Source of the DNA: Thermodesulfobacteriota bacterium
Lineage (GTDB): Bacteria > Desulfobacterota > QYQD01
DNA: 64,000 nt
Reading direction: 5' to 3'
Assembly (NCBI GenBank): GCA_031082315.1
Contig: JAVHLC010000006.1
Span: 101,082-165,081 of the forward strand
The position numbers and the translations under genes were made by a program. This document shows, in pieces, positions 62,822 to 64,000 of the stretch (position 1 is its first letter; the number at the start of each line of letters is the position of its first letter). Below the pieces are notes generated by a model. The model searched no databases. It was not told the origin of the DNA and saw nothing but the letters and a program-made list of their open reading frames with translations.

Positions 62822-63634
62822 GCGAAAAAACCTGGATTTTAAAAAAGTGGGCGGGATTTCTTCCGAACTGATAAATCCTTTTAGCTCTTCATCGTTGTAA
62901 AAGGCACGTTCAAAGAAAAGGCCGTGGGCTGGGGCAGTAAAACGGTTCAAGTTCACCGGCTCCACAAGAAAACGCCGCACCTCATCAACACTGAGGCTGC
63001 CATTTCCCACGGCAACCAGCACGCCGACGATCCGGCGGATCATCTTCCAGAGGAAATGGGAGCCGACAATACGGAAAAGGATGATGTCGTCAGTTTCGTG
63101 CAGCAACGTATTGTTGACCATAACCAAGGGAGACTTCTTCTTGATGGCCTGGTGGTCGGTAAAGGAGGAAAAGTCATTCATCCCGGTCAGTAAGGCTGAC
63201 GCCTCCCGCATGACCGGCACCTTGAGGGGGTCTTTCACCCACCAGGCGTAATGCCTGCGGAAGACGGTTTTACGCTTGGCAATCTGATACAGGTAACTGC
63301 GTCCCACGCAATGATGACGGGCATGGAACTGGGAGCCCGCCCTTTCCACTTTCAGGACATTTATATCCTGGGGTAGAATGTCATTGAGCCGCCGGACGAT
63401 CTCCTGCGGGCTGAGATCGGTCGCTGCCTCCAGGTGGGCAACGTACTCCAAGGCATGGACGCCGGCATCGGTACGCCCATTGCCCTGGATATCCACCTGC
63501 TCCCCGAAAAGTTCGCCTGCGCACCGCAAGAGACTCCCCTGGATGGTTTTTGCATCCTTCTGCTTCTGCCAGCCACTGTAACGGCTGCCATCGTACTCCA
63601 GAATGAGTTTAAATCGCTTGTGTTTCGTGGGCAT
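62807..63634 (-). CDS. truA: tRNA pseudouridine(38-40) synthase
   Basis: TruA isomerises uridines 38-40 in the anticodon stem. The 275-residue protein has LILEYDGSRYSGWQKQ, the catalytic Asp in GNGRTDAGVHAL (about residue 56) and FLWKMIRRIVG, all diagnostic. The 3' end overlaps a plus-strand gene fragment. Confidence 0.96.
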   Translation of the reverse strand: MPTKHKRFKLILEYDGSRYSGWQKQKDAKTIQGSLLRCAGELFGEQVDIQGNGRTDAGVHALEYVAHLEAATDLSPQEIVRRLNDILPQDINVLKVERAGSQFHARHHCVGRSYLYQIAKRKTVFRRHYAWWVKDPLKVPVMREASALLTGMNDFSSFTDHQAIKKKSPLVMVNNTLLHETDDIILFRIVGSHFLWKMIRRIVGVLVAVGNGSLSVDEVRRFLVEPVNLNRFTAPAHGLFFERAFYNDEELKGFISSEEIPPTFLKSRFFRLLAL

Positions 63635-64000
63635 ACAAATATTACCGCCTTTTCCTTAATGAGCGGAGGGACTTTTTCAAAACGTCGCTCATGGCATCAA
63701 ACCGGCTGTCTCTTTCATAAAAAATGAGTTTAAAAATATTCTATAGTAACGGCTCCAGTTATAGGCTAAGAAACAAACTCAAAAAGGCAAACTGAGGGGG
63801 TCAATGTTATTTACGGATAGGGGGTCAAATCTATTGATAATCAACAAGATACGATCGGCCTCTACCCCATTGAGTAGAGCCTACTCCTATAATAAGCAAT
63901 GTCAAGCCATATTCGGCGGTGCGAATTGCCTCAAATTAAATGTTGCCCAGCGAGTAATTAAAAGGGGATCGTTGACTCATAATTAAGTGTTACCGAACGC
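63635..64000. other. Non-coding end of window with GGGGTCAA repeats
   Basis: GGGGGTCAATGTTATTT (63797-63813) and GGGGGTCAAATCTATT (63820-63835) are a near-repeat. The second recurs inverted at 26169-26183. Such motifs often flank REP-associated or IS200-like transposase genes, none of which is visible here. No coding frame is supported. Confidence 0.45.

Noticed and set aside
1..64000. CRISPR arrays, rRNA and tRNA genes
   Set aside because: No regularly spaced direct repeats with unique spacers and no rRNA or tRNA-like sequence were recognised by eye.

Overview
The window looks like a chromosomal segment of an anaerobic Desulfobacterota-type bacterium (former Deltaproteobacteria). This rests on the complete mra/mur/fts order with a DNPR-type MurE (meso-diaminopimelate peptidoglycan), a TIGR03960-like radical SAM gene after ftsZ, multiheme cytochromes, a probable selenocysteine gene, a hexulose-phosphate synthase/isomerase pair, and intergenic TGAACTT and CCCCCTTT repeat families. 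It is an inference from gene content; there is no rRNA or tRNA gene here.

Layout. (1) 1-~6790: right part of a Mu-type transposing element. It carries a DDE transposase (cut by the window edge), a MuB-like ATPase, a GemA-like protein, small genes, one HK97-fold-like major capsid gene, an ImmA-like peptidase and a zinc-motif protein. No portal, protease, terminase or tail gene is present. Its right end, marked by two 20-bp direct repeats, stops just upstream of the mraZ promoter. (2) 6798-22710: the division and wall cluster mraZ-rsmH-ftsL-ftsI-murE-murF-mraY-murD-murG-murC-murB-ftsQ-ftsA-ftsZ. ftsW is absent from its usual place between murD and murG, and the FtsI homologue has lost all three transpeptidase motifs. 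(3) 22858-25475: a radical SAM gene, then a MazEF-like toxin-antitoxin pair set between two copies of the radical SAM 3' end. (4) 25476-~34546: an integron-type cassette array on the minus strand without an integrase in view. The cassettes encode a small membrane protein, a metallophosphoesterase with beta-trefoil domains, a methyltransferase, an HNH nuclease and a DUF4062-HEAT protein. One attC site is split by an ORF-less class C-like group II intron. (5) 34810-50950: hydrogenase-maturation protease, 5-formyl-THF cyclo-ligase, a HigBA-like pair, a K+ channel, CheW, a 37-residue-repeat solenoid, HPI and HPS-RraA, a calcium-binding-like protein, a Co/Ni ECF transporter (CbiMQO), pyruvate kinase, NFU, RlmH and a small secreted protein. 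(6) 51101-58842: NadE, MnmG, a class III cyclase with TPRs and a CCHC knuckle, a V4R histidine kinase and a DUF4124 protein. (7) 59149-62730: two seven-heme cytochromes flanking a UshA-like gene with an in-frame UGA and a SECIS-like hairpin. (8) truA, then non-coding sequence to the end.

How it works together. The wall cluster should supply lipid II and the FtsQ/FtsA/FtsZ core, but septal synthesis (FtsW and an active FtsI) must be encoded elsewhere or done differently. The left element, the cassette array, two toxin-antitoxin modules and repeated gene tails show repeated insertion around the conserved block. The right end, with heme wires and a candidate CPGU protein, points to periplasmic or surface redox chemistry.
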